Origin: an uncultured Bacteroidales bacterium
Lineage (GTDB): Bacteria; Bacteroidota; Bacteroidia; Bacteroidales; UBA932
Direction of reading: 5' to 3'
Assembly (NCBI GenBank): GCA_900544815.1
Contig: UQWT01000074.1
Coordinates: 1 to 9,072, forward strand
Length of the DNA: 9,072 nucleotides
Of this stretch, positions 1-5,894 are shown in pieces (within the stretch, counting starts at the first letter, position 1; each line of letters opens with the position of its first letter). The position numbers and the translations under genes were made by a program. The notes beneath the pieces are model-generated. The model made no database searches. It saw only the letters and a list, made by a program, of their open reading frames with translations, and was not told the DNA's origin.

Positions 1-1
1 A

Positions 2-574
2 CTCATCAAAGATGGTAAATTAAAAAAGTCTGCTTTAACTGATTCTGTTATCTACAAAGGTGACGATAACAAGTATTATGAGAGGATAAATGGGCAAATA
101 GTTGAAATTGAGCTTCCTTTTGAATATCCCAATAGCTGGGCTGTATTACGATTGAAAGATATATGTCAACTAATAGACGGTGAAAAGAGAAACGGAAAGG
201 GTATTTGTCTGGATGCAAAATACCTACGTGGAAAATCATCTGCAACCATTGTAGAAAAAGGAAAATTTGTCTATACCGGAGATAACATCATTCTTGTAGA
301 TGGTGAAAATTCAGGTGAAGTTTTCACTGTTCCACAAGACGGATATATGGGGAGTACGTTCAAGCAGTTATGGCTTTCTTCGGCTATGTGGAAACCATAT
401 ATCTTGGCTTCCATCTTGTTCTATAAAGAGGAATTGAGAAATTCAAAAAGAGGTGCGGCAATTCCGCACCTCAACAAGGATTTATTCTACAATCTCCCCA
501 TTGGCATTCCATCTTTAGCAGAACAGCAACGTATAGCAGAACGAATAAATGAATTATCGCAGTTGCTCAAATAG
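2..574 (+). CDS. hsdS: Type I restriction-modification specificity subunit HsdS, C-terminal part (5' end outside window)
   Basis: HsdS gives a type I restriction-modification complex its DNA target through target recognition domains (TRDs). The frame is open from the window edge, so the start lies to the left. The visible 190 residues begin with the end of a conserved linker (GKLKKS, then KGDDNKYYE), continue with the pre-TRD signature LPFEYPNSW and one TRD, and close with the TRD-end motif SLAEQQRIAERI about 15 residues before the stop. The same linker and closing motifs recur in the - strand modules at 554-2526, which supports the family call. The DNA for KGDDNKYYE is repeated in inverted orientation in those modules, so this gene appears to be the expression copy of a shuffling locus. 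Its last 21 bases overlap the end of the convergent module. Whether another TRD lies upstream cannot be seen. Confidence 0.9.
   Translation, partial: LIKDGKLKKSALTDSVIYKGDDNKYYERINGQIVEIELPFEYPNSWAVLRLKDICQLIDGEKRNGKGICLDAKYLRGKSSATIVEKGKFVYTGDNIILVDGENSGEVFTVPQDGYMGSTFKQLWLSSAMWKPYILASILFYKEELRNSKRGAAIPHLNKDLFYNLPIGIPSLAEQQRIAERINELSQLLK
50..88 (+). repeat. Recombination-site candidate in the expressed hsdS gene
   Basis: Positions 50-77 match the - strand at 1686-1713 with 27 of 28 bases identical, including an exact 22-base block (56-77 against 1686-1707). Positions 67-82 match the - strand at 1103-1118 exactly over 16 bases. Positions 74-88 match the - strand at 2485-2499 in 14 of 15 bases. 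The segment encodes KGDDNKYYERI immediately before the TRD. Sequence similarity falls off sharply on the TRD side, as expected for an exchange point. The precise core and crossover are inferred. Confidence 0.65.
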
Positions 575-1117
575 TTTTTCTATTTGGGCAACAATGCGAT
601 ATTGTTCTTTTAGTGGAGGCAGAGGTATTAAGTGCTCAACCAGTTTCACACGAGAAATATTAGGTTGGGCACCACCTTCTCCTTTCTTTATGAAAGAATC
701 TCGGCTTGCCATAAGGAAATAAAATAGATACCAATTATAAATCAAAAAAGGAGTACAACCACAACAAGCTTGATTTGTAGTGAGTTCCTTACCTACGATT
801 GCTAATTTTCCAATAGTAGCACCATACATTGCAATAAGGACATCACCAATTTTATTCATACGTAAAGAGCAATCCAGAAAAGCCTTCTGTGTAACTTTTT
901 CCTCTGTATCATACACTATTCCATTATTTAATTCTCCAGTTTTAAGCCATAGAATGTTGCCATTATAATAACTTGCATTACCTCGTTGTGGAGTTGAGCC
1001 AGCACCCCAATCTCCAATTTGCCCCATTCTTACCCAAACCCAATTTTTAGGAATTTCAAAAGGTATCTGTTCCGTTATATCGAAGCATTTTTTACCTACC
1101 TGCTCATAATACTTGTT
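554..1117 (-). pseudogene. hsdS: Silent HsdS target-recognition cassette (single TRD, no proper start)
   Basis: This frame encodes a complete HsdS TRD but no N-terminal region. It is open from a stop at 1124-1126. Translated from 1117 it reads NKYYEQVGKKCFDITEQ, then IPFEIPKNWVWVR, a TRD with GAGSTPQRG near its start, and the closing motif IPLPPLKEQYRIVAQIEKL. The first ATG (1027) lies inside the TRD after the IPFEIP motif, so a product from there would lack the domain's start. The frame differs from that of the preceding - strand hsdS frame, so this is not a simple continuation. The NKYYE coding DNA (1103-1118) exactly matches the + strand gene at 67-82 in inverted orientation. Inversion there would join this TRD in frame to the + gene. 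I read it as a storage cassette rather than a decayed gene; a frameshifted relic is the alternative. Confidence 0.75.
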
Positions 1118-2526
1118 ACAGCTTTAACCTTTTCAACAATACGTTGCTGCTCTCTATAGGGTGGAATTGGTACCAAATAGTTTTTGACAGTTGTCGTGGA
1201 GAGCTCTTTTTGCTTTGTACTTCCGTCTGATTTGTCTTCAATTACAGATTGAACAGTATCGCTTGCAAAGTAATAGTATAGGTATTGTGATAATACATAC
1301 GCTTTAAGAGGACGAATAACTGTTACATGACTATCTGCAACTGCAAATTCGTAAGGGTTAAGTGCCGATTGATATATCGCCATACGTCCTAATGTCCCCA
1401 AACCCGTTGAGTTCCACATTAAATCTTCATCCTGTAGCAATCGTTCCTCTGCATAAGAAGGGAGACTATTCGGGTCTATAAATTGGGCTTTTTCAATACA
1501 AAAGCCAGTCCATTGATTGCATTTTTGTGCTATTACAGGGTATTTCTTGATTGGGGAATATTTAGGAGACTTACCTCTCTGTATATATGAACAAATGTCA
1601 TCAAGTCTAACCCATATCCATGTGGCTGGGATTTCAAAAGGGATTTCATCATCTATACAGACTATTTCTTTTTCATTCTTCTCCCAATACTTGTTATCGT
1701 CACCTTTATAGATGATGGAAGTAGCCAAGACCGACTTCTTTAGCTTGCCCTCATTAACGAGTTTTTGCTTCTCTGCCTTTATCTGTTCAAGCAGTTCTTT
1801 GGCTGTTCCTTCCTCTGCAATTTGCGGAACGAGCTTGCCTTGTATAGCTTCTTGCAAAATAGATTTTTTCAAATACTCATTAAGCTCAGTATTCATTTTA
1901 TCTAAATGTTCTTGTGATTTTGAGTATTTATCTATAACAGGCATTACCAGACCTATCTTGCTTACAATACGTTCTTGCTCTGCTAATGGTGGTATGGGGA
2001 ATAATTTATTTTCCAAATAACCTACAATTATACGCTGTTGGTTTGCAGTTCCTTTGAATGTCGCTTCATCAATAAAATAAGGTGACTCCAAAAAGTACAA
2101 AACGAACCAACGATTTATAGTTTCACCATAGGTGCGCAATATTTTCAACTCTGTTGTTCCAGCTCCTATACCATTGGGCAACCCCTCAAAGATTGCTGAT
2201 TTCCTGTTTTGGAAACAAGGGGTAATTTTTGCAAATGCAATATCGTTGTCTGCAAAAGCTGTGTAACCAGACTTGATTTCGCCCCATTTCTTCTCGTAAT
2301 ATCTAAATTCAGAGTCGTATCCTGCGGAAATTGCTTCCATAGGAATAAATGCTGCGGAGGTGTTGTCTTCTGCTACGACCTTTGGATTTATTTGAAAAAG
2401 AGATGAAACCCTGCACCATTCCCAACCTTGCGGTATCTCAAACGGTATCTCTTCATCAATACATTTCACCTCTCCCGTAGCAAGTATCTTCTCATAATAG
2501 GAACTCAATGAATTTGGCAATACCAT
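1096..2526 (-). CDS. hsdS: HsdS-like two-TRD specificity cassette, lacks the usual N-terminal region
   Basis: The 476-residue frame has two TRDs separated by a conserved helical linker. After an unusual start comes SSYYEKI, then EIPFEIPQGWEW (about 26-37), TRD1, and PIPPLAEQERIVSKI (about 177-191). The linker includes ILQEAIQGKLVPQ and IKAEKQKLVNEGKLKKS, followed by KGDDNKYWE (about 274-282), EIPFEIPATWIWVRL, TRD2, and PIPPYREQQRIVEKV near the end. A normal HsdS would have a linker-like segment before TRD1; here it is cut exactly at the YYE repeat, and the first nine residues have no family resemblance. The ATG at 2526 may therefore not be used, and no clear promoter or ribosome site is seen. 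The end (VTSIMSR) is also abnormal, because the frame runs out of phase through the repeat at 1103-1118. It is probably a silent TRD store; expression as its own subunit cannot be excluded. Confidence 0.75.
   Translation of the reverse strand: MVLPNSLSSYYEKILATGEVKCIDEEIPFEIPQGWEWCRVSSLFQINPKVVAEDNTSAAFIPMEAISAGYDSEFRYYEKKWGEIKSGYTAFADNDIAFAKITPCFQNRKSAIFEGLPNGIGAGTTELKILRTYGETINRWFVLYFLESPYFIDEATFKGTANQQRIIVGYLENKLFPIPPLAEQERIVSKIGLVMPVIDKYSKSQEHLDKMNTELNEYLKKSILQEAIQGKLVPQIAEEGTAKELLEQIKAEKQKLVNEGKLKKSVLATSIIYKGDDNKYWEKNEKEIVCIDDEIPFEIPATWIWVRLDDICSYIQRGKSPKYSPIKKYPVIAQKCNQWTGFCIEKAQFIDPNSLPSYAEERLLQDEDLMWNSTGLGTLGRMAIYQSALNPYEFAVADSHVTVIRPLKAYVLSQYLYYYFASDTVQSVIEDKSDGSTKQKELSTTTVKNYLVPIPPYREQQRIVEKVKAVTSIMSR
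1103..1118 (-). repeat. Inverted copy of the hsdS exchange site (silent cassette 1)
   Basis: This is an exact 16-base match, in inverted orientation, to 67-82. It starts the single-TRD cassette. The same bases are read in two frames: NKYYE for the cassette and VTSIM as the tail of the upstream two-TRD frame. Confidence 0.65.
1681..1713 (-). repeat. Inverted copy of the hsdS exchange site (before TRD2 of the two-TRD cassette)
   Basis: Positions 1686-1713 match + strand 50-77 with one mismatch in 28. The codon phase is the same (KGDDNKY), so inversion would create an in-frame fusion. Similarity stops at 1681-1685, where the TATTATGAG seen at the other sites is replaced by TATTGGGAG. Confidence 0.6.
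2485..2499 (-). repeat. Inverted copy of the hsdS exchange site (before TRD1 of the two-TRD cassette)
   Basis: This matches + strand 74-88 in 14 of 15 bases, with the same codon phase (YYEKI against YYERI). It marks the point beyond which the - strand frame loses resemblance to HsdS, next to the recombinase gene. Confidence 0.5.
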
Positions 2527-2570
2527 ACATTATTATGATAACGAATTGTTTAACCAATAATGTATCAAAC

Positions 2571-3377
2571 ATGAACATTGAAAATTTTGAGACGTATCTT
2601 CGTCAAGGGAATATGGCGGAGAACACGATTGCGGCTTACCTCTATGCCGTAAAAGAGTATTATTCCCAACACAAGGAACTGAACAAGCGTAATCTGCTTG
2701 TGTATAAAACCTATCTCATTGAGAAATTCAAGCCTAAGACAGTGAATCTCCGTATTCAGGCAATGAACAAGTATCTTGATTGCATGGGAAAATCTCGTTT
2801 GAGATTAAAATCCGTCAAAGTGCAGCAGCGCAATTACTTGGAAAATGTAATCAGTAATGCCGACTATACTTTTTTGAAAAACAAACTAAAAAAGGAAGAA
2901 AACCAAGAATGGTATTTCGTAGTTCGTTTCCTCGCTGCAACAGGTGCAAGAGTCAGCGAACTAATACAAATGAAGGTGGAGCATGTGCAGATAGGCTATT
3001 TCGACATCTACACCAAAGGTGGCAAGATACGCCGTATCTACATTCCGAAAGCTTTACGCAAGGAGGCAACAGAATGGTTAAACAAGGCAAATCGTACCAC
3101 GGGCTATCTTTTCCTCAATCGCTTCGGTGAACGTATCACTACCAGAGGTATTGCTCAACAGTTGAAAAACTATGCTTCAAAATACGGTTTGAATGAAAAA
3201 GTAGTTTACCCTCACTCGTTCCGTCATCGCTTTGCCAAGAATTTCTTGGAGAAGTTCAACGATATTTCTTTGCTTGCCGATCTGATGGGGCATGAAAGCA
3301 TAGAAACCACTCGCATTTATTTGAGACGCAGTAGTGCCGAACAACAAGAGATTGTTGATAAGGTCATAACTTGGTGA
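2571..3377 (+). CDS. Tyrosine recombinase, probable hsdS cassette invertase
   Basis: This 268-residue protein belongs to the phage-integrase/Xer family. An N-terminal SAM-like core-binding domain (about 1-85, with AENTIAAYLYAVKEYY) precedes the catalytic domain. The catalytic residues are visible: R127 in ATGARVSEL, K149 in the TKGGKIRR hairpin, H215 and R218 in HSFRHRFA, H241 in MGHES, and nucleophile Y250 in TRIYLRR. The length fits a small stand-alone recombinase rather than a large conjugative-transposon integrase. I chose the start at 2571 because homology-like sequence begins at MNIENFETYL; in-frame ATGs at 2508 and 2532 would add residues without recognisable fold, and the first lies inside the divergent hsdS frame. 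No clear ribosome site is seen. Its position against the cassettes suggests that it inverts them, as known hsdS-linked recombinases of Bacteroidales do; a role in moving an element is the alternative. Confidence 0.9.
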   Translation: MNIENFETYLRQGNMAENTIAAYLYAVKEYYSQHKELNKRNLLVYKTYLIEKFKPKTVNLRIQAMNKYLDCMGKSRLRLKSVKVQQRNYLENVISNADYTFLKNKLKKEENQEWYFVVRFLAATGARVSELIQMKVEHVQIGYFDIYTKGGKIRRIYIPKALRKEATEWLNKANRTTGYLFLNRFGERITTRGIAQQLKNYASKYGLNEKVVYPHSFRHRFAKNFLEKFNDISLLADLMGHESIETTRIYLRRSSAEQQEIVDKVITW

Positions 3378-3380
3378 GAC

Positions 3381-3413
3381 ATTAGGAAGGGTGGTTCGTC
3401 CATCCTTCCTAAT
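3381..3413. terminator. Probable bidirectional terminator hairpin between convergent genes
   Basis: Arms 3381-3394 and 3400-3413 form a 14-bp stem with one G-U wobble (for + strand RNA) and a 5-base loop. It starts 4 bases after the recombinase stop and ends 4 bases before the end of the - strand coiled-coil gene. There is no clear U-tract on either side, so the terminator call rests on stem strength and position. Confidence 0.55.
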
Positions 3414-3417
3414 TCCG

Positions 3418-3996
3418 CTAAACACACATCGAATATATTATCCATCCTCCCAATGTCAAACAGAAATATGCATATAATATCCAAAATCCAATAACGGAGA
3501 TTTTTGCTATCCAGCCATTAAGAGAAAACGAAGTATAAGATTTCGCAAATCTATTAACTTCTTTCCAATGTTTTTCATGAGTAGCTTTCAACTCAGCCAT
3601 TTGTTTTTCAAATAGGCATTTTTCTTCCTCAATCAATTTGTGGCGATATTCAGCGAGGATGGATTTATCCGTTTTGCTAAGTTTTACAGTTATAACAGTA
3701 TTCTCTACTTGAATAAAAGTGCGACAAATAGCATTGGCTATATTATCGGACTTTTTTATAGCTGCATTGAGAGTTTGTGTTGATTTTTCAAGGGCTTCCA
3801 TTGAAGAATCTACACAGGCTTTTATCTGTTCCAATTCTTGAATAGCGGCTTTGATGTCCTCTATCTGATTTGTAAGATTGACAAATTCGGTGTCAAATTC
3901 TACACGATTTTCTATTTCACTAATATTGTCATCCTGATTCATGTACTTATTATCCTGCACAGGCAAAGGAGATTGGTCAAATTTACTTTTACGCAT
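3418..3996 (-). CDS. Coiled-coil protein with C-terminal membrane anchor, last gene of the mob operon
   Basis: I do not recognise a named family in this 192-residue protein. A polar N-terminus (1-30) is followed by a long helical, coiled-coil-like stretch (about 35-85, with NQIEDIKAAIQELEQIK) and a second charged helix (about 108-150, KLIEEEKCLFEKQMAELK). The hydrophobic C-terminus (about 163-190, ISVIGFWILYAYFCLTLGGW) could form one or two membrane passes. No signal peptide is seen, so most of the protein should face the cytoplasm. It starts 26 bases after the relaxase stop and is probably co-transcribed. ColE1-type plasmids encode a membrane-linked MobB beside their relaxase, and an analogous role in holding the relaxosome at the membrane is possible. 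That is inference from position and topology, not from sequence similarity. Confidence 0.75.
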   Translation of the reverse strand: MRKSKFDQSPLPVQDNKYMNQDDNISEIENRVEFDTEFVNLTNQIEDIKAAIQELEQIKACVDSSMEALEKSTQTLNAAIKKSDNIANAICRTFIQVENTVITVKLSKTDKSILAEYRHKLIEEEKCLFEKQMAELKATHEKHWKEVNRFAKSYTSFSLNGWIAKISVIGFWILYAYFCLTLGGWIIYSMCV

Positions 3997-4022
3997 AGTG
4001 TTGTATGGTTATAAATGAAATG

Positions 4023-5222
4023 CTATCTGCTTCTGTTACGCTTAATGGGCTTACAGAGCCATTTTGCCATTTTTGCACAACGGATTGCCCAGTTACGTTC
4101 ATCCTCGTCTTTGTCTTTACCCCATCCACTACCGGGACTGCCACCACCTCCGCATGAAGATGACATAGAAGTGGCTGCATCCAAATATCCGGCAAATAGT
4201 AAGGCGGCAACTTTGAATAAATTGGTCTGTTTGACTTCTTCATCAAGGCTTCCAAACTCTTCGTCAAAGACAGACTTAACCATATCTGGTATATCAACCT
4301 CGAGTTGTTCTCCATCCACTGTTATGGAATAGTGGTAAATAGAAGGCTTTGATTGTGGCATCACCTCTTTATTATTATGCGCCATCGTTTGAGTACATAC
4401 TTCCTTTGACTGAATTGCAGTTTGTTTATCAGAAACATGTAATCCCACCCAAGTCGCTTCAATTTTTGATGGCATCAATTTTCGACTTTTACCCAATATC
4501 GAGGATTTATAAATAGAGTTCCCTTTTCGTATAGCGTACCCTTTGACCACTTCCTTATCGTCCTTTATCAACTTAATATCGTACCCCTTAGCGTTTAACA
4601 TTTGGCTATAAGTTTCCCAATCAAATTCTGGCATAGCTTTCAATATTGCGATGCAGTCTTCACTGATTTGCTGAATATTCTCATCACGACGTTGCACGGA
4701 TTGCACCCAGCCACGTCTCTCATTGATGATGTTGGCAGCATGAACGGCACGTTCACCAATATAATGCGCATCGTTTGTCTTGCCCATATTGTCTATACGG
4801 TTAGCTACAATATGCAAGTGAGGGATGCCACTTTTGCTGTCGGTGTGTAACGAAACAACATACTGGCTATTTTTGATATTGGTCGGTTTAAGATGACTAT
4901 CTGGTTTGCCACATCTTCGGTCAATGCCGTCAAGTACTGCAATAAACTCATCCGCTAAATTCTGCCAATCCGTCATTGTCCATCCTGCCGATTCTTCTTT
5001 GGCTGGAGATATTTCAAAGCGCAGTGCGTTCAGCTTTATGGGCCTCGGATTATATCTGTCTTTCATACATTGATGCTGGTGTTGCATCATCCGTGACCAC
5101 ATAGCCAAAGGTTCTATATTTTCTGGCAAGTCATGCACCTTAACGAGCTGGGCTTTATCTTTTTCCATAGAATACTCAATGGCTCTTGCTCCATGAGAAA
5201 TTGCCTTTCCTTGTGCTATCAT
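4023..5222 (-). CDS. MOBP-type relaxase / mobilization nuclease
   Basis: Relaxases nick one strand at oriT and stay covalently bound to the 5' end during conjugative transfer. This 399-residue protein has the family layout: a start rich in ISHGARAIEYSM with candidate catalytic Y17, and the metal-binding histidine triad motif III at H126, D128, H135 and H137 (SLHTDSKSGIPHLHIVANRID region). The nuclease domain covers about the first 190 residues. The rest is less conserved and ends with a glycine/serine-rich stretch (about 353-366, SCGGGGSPGSGWG) and a basic tail, perhaps a flexible linker to a short DNA- or protein-binding end. It starts 4 bases after the MobC-like gene, a spacing that suggests translational coupling, and no Shine-Dalgarno sequence is visible. 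The absence of a coupling protein or mating-pore genes suggests an element mobilized by a helper. Confidence 0.92.
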   Translation of the reverse strand: MIAQGKAISHGARAIEYSMEKDKAQLVKVHDLPENIEPLAMWSRMMQHQHQCMKDRYNPRPIKLNALRFEISPAKEESAGWTMTDWQNLADEFIAVLDGIDRRCGKPDSHLKPTNIKNSQYVVSLHTDSKSGIPHLHIVANRIDNMGKTNDAHYIGERAVHAANIINERRGWVQSVQRRDENIQQISEDCIAILKAMPEFDWETYSQMLNAKGYDIKLIKDDKEVVKGYAIRKGNSIYKSSILGKSRKLMPSKIEATWVGLHVSDKQTAIQSKEVCTQTMAHNNKEVMPQSKPSIYHYSITVDGEQLEVDIPDMVKSVFDEEFGSLDEEVKQTNLFKVAALLFAGYLDAATSMSSSCGGGGSPGSGWGKDKDEDERNWAIRCAKMAKWLCKPIKRNRSR

Positions 5223-5226
5223 AATT

Positions 5227-5601
5227 TCAAATTTGATTTAGACTGTCTCGTATTTGTCCCCATCGGACAATAAGCCTATTTACTGCCTCTATCCAAGCAC
5301 GCATATAATTCTCATCTCGGAAATATCGTTTTTTAATCTCATCAGGTTTACCTTTGAGTACATTCTGAATGCGGATAAGGTCGGCTCGTGCATCCGATAA
5401 AGAGTTCAATCCTTGTACTTCCTCGTCTGAAAGTCGTTTGTTTGGATGGTGATTTTGCAATAATTTTCGTCCGTAGTTACTAAGTGTCAGTCCACATTCG
5501 GCAGCTTTTTCTACTATCATTTCATACTCATTTTCAGTCAGACGAATGTCTATATGACGAGTACGAACACCCTGTTTTCCATTGTTTTGTTGTATATCCA
5601 T
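5227..5601 (-). CDS. mobC: MobC-like ribbon-helix-helix relaxosome accessory protein
   Basis: This small protein of 124 residues has the layout of plasmid mobilization protein MobC. A ribbon-helix-helix region lies at about 13-51: a beta strand HIDIRLTENEYEMI, then a helix-turn-helix pair with AAECGLTLSNYGRKLL. A helical C-terminus (YFRDENYMRAWIEAVNRLIVRWG) follows and may contact the relaxase. Proteins of this family bind oriT and help the relaxase melt or position the nick site. The gene lies directly upstream of the relaxase and directly downstream of the candidate oriT, the usual order. Such proteins often repress their own operon by binding oriT, so the hairpin region upstream may double as an operator. 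Confidence 0.85.
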   Translation of the reverse strand: MDIQQNNGKQGVRTRHIDIRLTENEYEMIVEKAAECGLTLSNYGRKLLQNHHPNKRLSDEEVQGLNSLSDARADLIRIQNVLKGKPDEIKKRYFRDENYMRAWIEAVNRLIVRWGQIRDSLNQI

Positions 5602-5894
5602 AAGCGTTTATAACTGGAATTTATTAATAAAATGTTCTATCCATTGCGAGCCTGCGAGTAATGCAAGAAGCCTCCAAGACGACAAATGAGTGAAACCATT
5701 TTGTCGGACGGTGGTACTTCTTGCATAGAATACCCATTAAAAATGGGGCATTACATACCTTAATGCAAGCATTGTCTTTGTCCGAACTATGCCATTTGTC
5801 TGTCAACTTTAAGAGTGGCTATTGTCACCTATATCCATTTGGATAATCAATAGTTTTACTTTCCCCTTAGTTTGGCTTCTCCAAAAACACATCA
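5602..5894. other. Candidate oriT region between mobC-like and primase-like genes
   Basis: This 293-bp stretch has no convincing gene. It holds a nested hairpin (5661-5726), a 6-bp hairpin at 5733-5747 (CCCATT, 3-base loop, AATGGG), a small palindrome AATGC-AA-GCATT at 5762-5773, a 12-bp AT palindrome at 5620-5631 (TTTATTAATAAA), and TATCCA-TT-TGGATA at 5832-5845. Motifs recur: ATGCAAG at 5661 and 5763 (inverted at 5720-5726), and CATTTGTC at 5793-5800 matching inverted 5681-5688. Position upstream of mobC and the relaxase, with stacked inverted repeats, is typical of oriT. The nick site itself cannot be named. Confidence 0.6.
5661..5726. repeat. Nested inverted repeat, possible relaxase/MobC recognition hairpin
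   Basis: The outer arms 5661-5670 and 5717-5726 are perfect 10-bp inverted repeats (ATGCAAGAAG). The inner arms 5680-5688 and 5697-5706 pair as CGACAAATG with CATTTTGTCG, with one bulged base and an 8-base loop. The segments between outer and inner arms do not pair well and would form an internal loop. Confidence 0.6.

Larger units (their letters stand above)
67..2499. other. Putative invertible hsdS region (shufflon)
   Basis: One + strand exchange site faces three - strand sites, and the recombinase gene lies just outside. Inversions of about 1.05 kb (67-1118), 1.66 kb (50-1713) or 2.4 kb (74-2499) are possible, and each would put a different TRD set in frame behind the + gene's upstream part. 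The layout follows the known phase-variable hsdS arrangement; inversion itself is not shown by a single sequence. Confidence 0.6.

Noticed and set aside
1712..2020. 102-residue + strand frame opposite the hsdS linker
   Set aside because: It is antisense to the conserved HsdS linker, serine- and leucine-rich, and without motifs; a shadow frame.
2509..2516. TGAATTTG as a Bacteroides -7 box for the recombinase
   Set aside because: It departs from TAnnTTTG at a key position, lies 55 bases from the chosen start, and has no -33 partner.
3989..4315. 108-residue - strand frame and a 105-residue + strand frame (4015-4332)
   Set aside because: Both lie inside the relaxase gene in other frames and show no family features.
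5624..5806. 60-residue open frame on the - strand in the oriT candidate
   Set aside because: No recognisable composition or ribosome site, and it runs through the nested hairpin, so it is more likely a chance frame in structured non-coding DNA.
5839..5847. DnaA-box-like TTATCCAAA on the - strand
   Set aside because: A single copy with a mismatch, contained in a short palindrome; not enough to call an origin.
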